The notes beneath the pieces are model-generated. The model made no database searches. It was given only the letters and a program-made list of their open reading frames with translations, and was not told the origin of the DNA. 8,603 bases of DNA from Phycisphaerae bacterium (lineage in GTDB: Bacteria; Planctomycetota; Phycisphaerae; Phycisphaerales; SM1A02), in NCBI GenBank assembly GCA_002591705.1, contig PAAB01000017.1, positions 16,321 to 24,923 on the forward strand. The letters are read 5' to 3'. A program made the translations under genes and the position numbers. Numbering within the stretch: position 1 is the stretch's first letter; each line of letters starts with the position of its first letter. Shown one piece after another: positions 6,254 to 8,603 of the stretch.

Positions 6254-8603
6254 CCGCGGCCTCCGTCGCCGCCGGCTGGGTCACGATGACGGGGGCAGGA
6301 TCCTCCTGGGATCGCTGCACCGGCTGCGAAGCGTTGATCTGTCCGTCCTCACCCACATCATCGACCTGGACACTGACGAACTTGGAAACGCCTCGCTCCT
6401 GCTGGGTGATGCCGTAGAGCTCGTCGCAGGCCAGCATGGTCCGGTTGTTGTGGGTGATGACGATGAAGTGGCTTCGATCAAGGAACTGATCCAGCGTGTC
6501 GCAGAAGATGCCCACATTGGACACGTCCAGCGGTGCATCGACCTCGTCCAGGATGCAGAAGGGAGAAGGCCGCGACTTGAAGATGGACATCATCAGTGCG
6601 ACCGCGGTCATGGCCTGTTCGCCGCCGGAGAGCTGGCTGAGGATGCGGGGTTTCTTTCCGGGGGGTTTCGCAGTGATCTCGATTCCGGATTCGAGCACGT
6701 CGACATGCCCGTGCTCGTCCGGCTGCAGGGTGATGTCGGCGCTGCCGCCCTGGAACAGTTGGCGGAACATGCCCGAGTTGCCGGCGAAGTTCTCCCGAAT
6801 GTCCTTGAACGTGCTTTCGAACCGTTCGCGGCAGCTGACGTCGAGCTCCTCGATCAGTTGTGACAGCTGGGTGGTTGCCGCATCGATGTCCTCGACCTGT
6901 GCGATCAGATCCTCGTTCCGCTCCTCGAGATTCGATTCTTCGTCGATGGCATCGAGATTCACGTTGCCAAGGGCCTTGATCTCCTCGCGAAGCTCGCCGA
7001 CCCGGACCTCGGCGGCCTCGCGATCGATTCGATCCATCTGGCCTGCGTCCTCGCCTTCCTCCCGGGAACGGGCGTAGGCGGGGTAGCTCTCGACGAGGTC
7101 GACTCCGAGTTCCTCCAGGCTTCGCTCCTCGGTGTTCTCGCGGTGCACCTCGGCTTCCCGGCGGCTCAACTCGAGGGCGTGCTGGTCCCGTTCGAGCTGC
7201 TTGCCGCGTTGGCGGGCCAGGTCCAGTTGTTCCCGTGCGGCGCCGAGTGCCTCTTCGCCGTCCTCGAGACGCCGATTCAGATCGACGTGCTCGGCGGCGA
7301 CGCGGGCGACCCCCTGACGGCCGGATGCGATCTCCTCGTCGGCCGCGACGATCGCGGCCTCGTACTGGTCGATGGCTCCGGTGCGGCGGGCGACGTTCTC
7401 CCGCAGTCCGGTGTGGCGACTTCGGGATTCATCGAGCACGATCGTCAGATGGCTTCGTTCCCGCTGTCGGGCGCTGTACTGCTCGCCGACCTGGCCGAGT
7501 TCGACGCGTGACGCAGTCAGATCATCCTGGGCCTGCGACCACCGCTGGCTGGTCTCCTGGGCGGTTCGTTCCGAACGGGTGAACCGTTCCTCGAGATCGC
7601 GGGCATCCTGATCGACGGACCTGATCTGGGTGCCGAGTTCCTCGAGTTCGCGGGAGTGGTCCTCGCGCCGCTCGGTGATCTCCTGGATCTCCGAGGTCAC
7701 GGTTCGTTCGTCACGAATGAGGCGTTCCAGATCGGTGTCGAACCGTCGCTGGTTGTACTCGAGATCAACGACGGTGTTCATTGCGTCCCGGAGCTGTTCA
7801 CCAACGGACTGCTGCCGTTCACGGGCCTGGGTGGATTCGGACAGAAGGGTGCCCAGTTCGTTGTTCATCCGCTCGATCTGGGCGTCAATCTGTTCGACTT
7901 CGCCACCGAGATCCTGCATCTCGAGTCGGCGGGACAGCCAGCCGCTTTCCGAATTGCTCTTGGCATACCCGAGTCGGATGCATCCCGTCGGCTCCACGAT
8001 CAGACCGGTTCGGGTGATGAGTCGCCATCCACTGGCCCGGGCGGCCAATGCGGCTTCCAGATCGTCCACCACGGCGACATTGCCCAGCATCCGTTCGGCG
8101 GCCGGACGAGCCCAGTCCTGGACGCTGATTCGCTCCAGGAGGGGCGTGGCGCCGGCGGGCGGTGGGGTGGGGCGGAGTTCGGTTCGTGCCTGGTCGACGA
8201 TGAATACGGTCACCCGGGACGACTGGTCGCCCAGCGACTGCGTGAGATGCTGGAAGGCCGCGTCATCCGAGACCATGAGCAGCTCGAGGTCGCGGCCGAG
8301 GACGGCCTCCACCCGGGCCGCGTCGTCGCGACTGGTGCTGATCGCGTCGCCGAGCATGCCGTGCAGCCCGGGATGGTGTTCGACGTCGGCCAGGATTCGT
8401 TTCACGGACTCGGTCAGGCCTTCGCGTGATTCCTGCATCTCCTCGAGCAGGTGCAGTCGGGACCCCAGCCCGGCCCGCCGATGCCGCGTGTCTCCGATCC
8501 GGTCGGTGAGCTCGCCGTGCTGCTGGCTGAGGGTGGCAGCGGCATCGTCGTGGTCGGCGAGGAGGGTCTCGAAACGATGGACTTCGGTCCGGGCGGCGTC
8601 GAG
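6243..8603 (-). CDS. smc: Chromosome segregation protein SMC, C-terminal two-thirds (5' end outside window)
   Basis: SMC is an ATP-driven loop-forming protein that compacts and separates sister chromosomes, normally with ScpA and ScpB. The frame is open to the right edge; 786 residues are visible of a protein usually near 1150-1200, so the N-terminal head (Walker A) and first coiled-coil arm lie outside. From the edge there is the end of the first arm, then the hinge: [12 protein letters not shown] (about 8370), [14 protein letters not shown] and [18 protein letters not shown] (about 7975-8030). A long Glu/Arg/Gln-rich coiled coil follows, with the class hallmark [11 protein letters not shown] at 6936-6968. 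The C-terminal ATPase head has the signature LSGGEQ (6615-6632), Walker B with catalytic Glu in [12 protein letters not shown] (about 6525-6560) and the switch His in [11 protein letters not shown]. About 45 polar residues trail the head. Internal ATGs such as 8438 are not real starts, since the upstream frame still encodes coiled coil. No scp gene is in view. Identification is secure. Confidence 0.96.
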   Translation of the reverse strand, partial: LDAARTEVHRFETLLADHDDAAATLSQQHGELTDRIGDTRHRRAGLGSRLHLLEEMQESREGLTESVKRILADVEHHPGLHGMLGDAISTSRDDAARVEAVLGRDLELLMVSDDAAFQHLTQSLGDQSSRVTVFIVDQARTELRPTPPPAGATPLLERISVQDWARPAAERMLGNVAVVDDLEAALAARASGWRLITRTGLIVEPTGCIRLGYAKSNSESGWLSRRLEMQDLGGEVEQIDAQIERMNNELGTLLSESTQARERQQSVGEQLRDAMNTVVDLEYNQRRFDTDLERLIRDERTVTSEIQEITERREDHSRELEELGTQIRSVDQDARDLEERFTRSERTAQETSQRWSQAQDDLTASRVELGQVGEQYSARQRERSHLTIVLDESRSRHTGLRENVARRTGAIDQYEAAIVAADEEIASGRQGVARVAAEHVDLNRRLEDGEEALGAAREQLDLARQRGKQLERDQHALELSRREAEVHRENTEERSLEELGVDLVESYPAYARSREEGEDAGQMDRIDREAAEVRVGELREEIKALGNVNLDAIDEESNLEERNEDLIAQVEDIDAATTQLSQLIEELDVSCRERFESTFKDIRENFAGNSGMFRQLFQGGSADITLQPDEHGHVDVLESGIEITAKPPGKKPRILSQLSGGEQAMTAVALMMSIFKSRPSPFCILDEVDAPLDVSNVGIFCDTLDQFLDRSHFIVITHNNRTMLACDELYGITQQERGVSKFVSVQVDDVGEDGQINASQPVQRSQEDPAPVIVTQPAATEAAVNG

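Noticed and set aside
6244..6285. CAGCCG / CGGCTG inverted repeat near the hydrolase-smc junction as a terminator
   Set aside because: Arms of only 6 bp with a loop over 20 nt and no T-run; it lies in the smc coding end and is probably chance.
7656..8429. 257-residue plus-strand open frame opposite the smc hinge and coiled coil
   Set aside because: It is antisense to a secure gene, its composition is explained by the complement of coiled-coil codons, and no family motif or convincing ribosome site is seen.
6243..8438. An smc-like gene starting at the ATG at 8438
   Set aside because: The frame stays open to the right window edge and keeps encoding coiled-coil sequence, and the ATPase N-terminal head is missing, so this is an internal Met of a full SMC.

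Overview
This 8.6 kb, GC-rich, densely coded window holds six protein genes, two of them cut by the window edges. It looks like a chromosomal stretch of a planctomycete, most plausibly of the Phycisphaerae/Phycisphaerales type. That assignment is inferred from the style of the fused SecD-SecF protein (a DTEFRGG motif and a very large SecF periplasmic domain), the SMC sequence and the planctomycete-like hydrolase and oxidoreductase families. There is no rRNA or other direct phylogenetic marker. I see no mobile element, CRISPR array, tRNA or phage gene.

Layout: (1) 1-2380, plus strand: C-terminal part of a SecDF protein-export fusion. (2) 2467-3330, plus strand: membrane-anchored protein with a Pro/Thr linker and two LysM domains, 86 bp behind secDF and probably co-transcribed with it. 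(3) 5289-3338, minus strand: a two-gene unit, an FAD-dependent oxidoreductase of the DAO/GlpD-like class followed by an aldo/keto reductase whose start lies inside the end of the first gene (40 nt overlap). (4) 5402-6253, plus strand: an alpha/beta hydrolase transcribed divergently from the oxidoreductase across a 112 bp gap that carries a direct repeat and a palindrome. (5) 8603-6243, minus strand: the C-terminal two-thirds of the chromosome-segregation ATPase SMC (hinge, second coiled-coil arm and C-terminal ATPase head), running out of the window.

The genes fall into an export/cell-envelope pair (SecDF and the LysM protein), a small redox pair (FAD oxidoreductase and aldo/keto reductase), a lone hydrolase and a housekeeping chromosome-structure gene. 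Both convergent junctions are extremely tight: a 7 bp gap between LysM and aldo/keto reductase, and an 11 bp overlap between hydrolase and smc. Neither has a visible terminator hairpin. No stretch longer than 300 bp lacks a gene; the largest gap is the 112 bp divergent region.

I do not see a clearly new system. The observations most worth a second look are the oversized periplasmic domain of SecF, the unusual glycine motif in the SMC hinge, the coupled FAD oxidoreductase/aldo-keto reductase pair, and the one-turn-spaced direct repeat in the divergent intergenic region.
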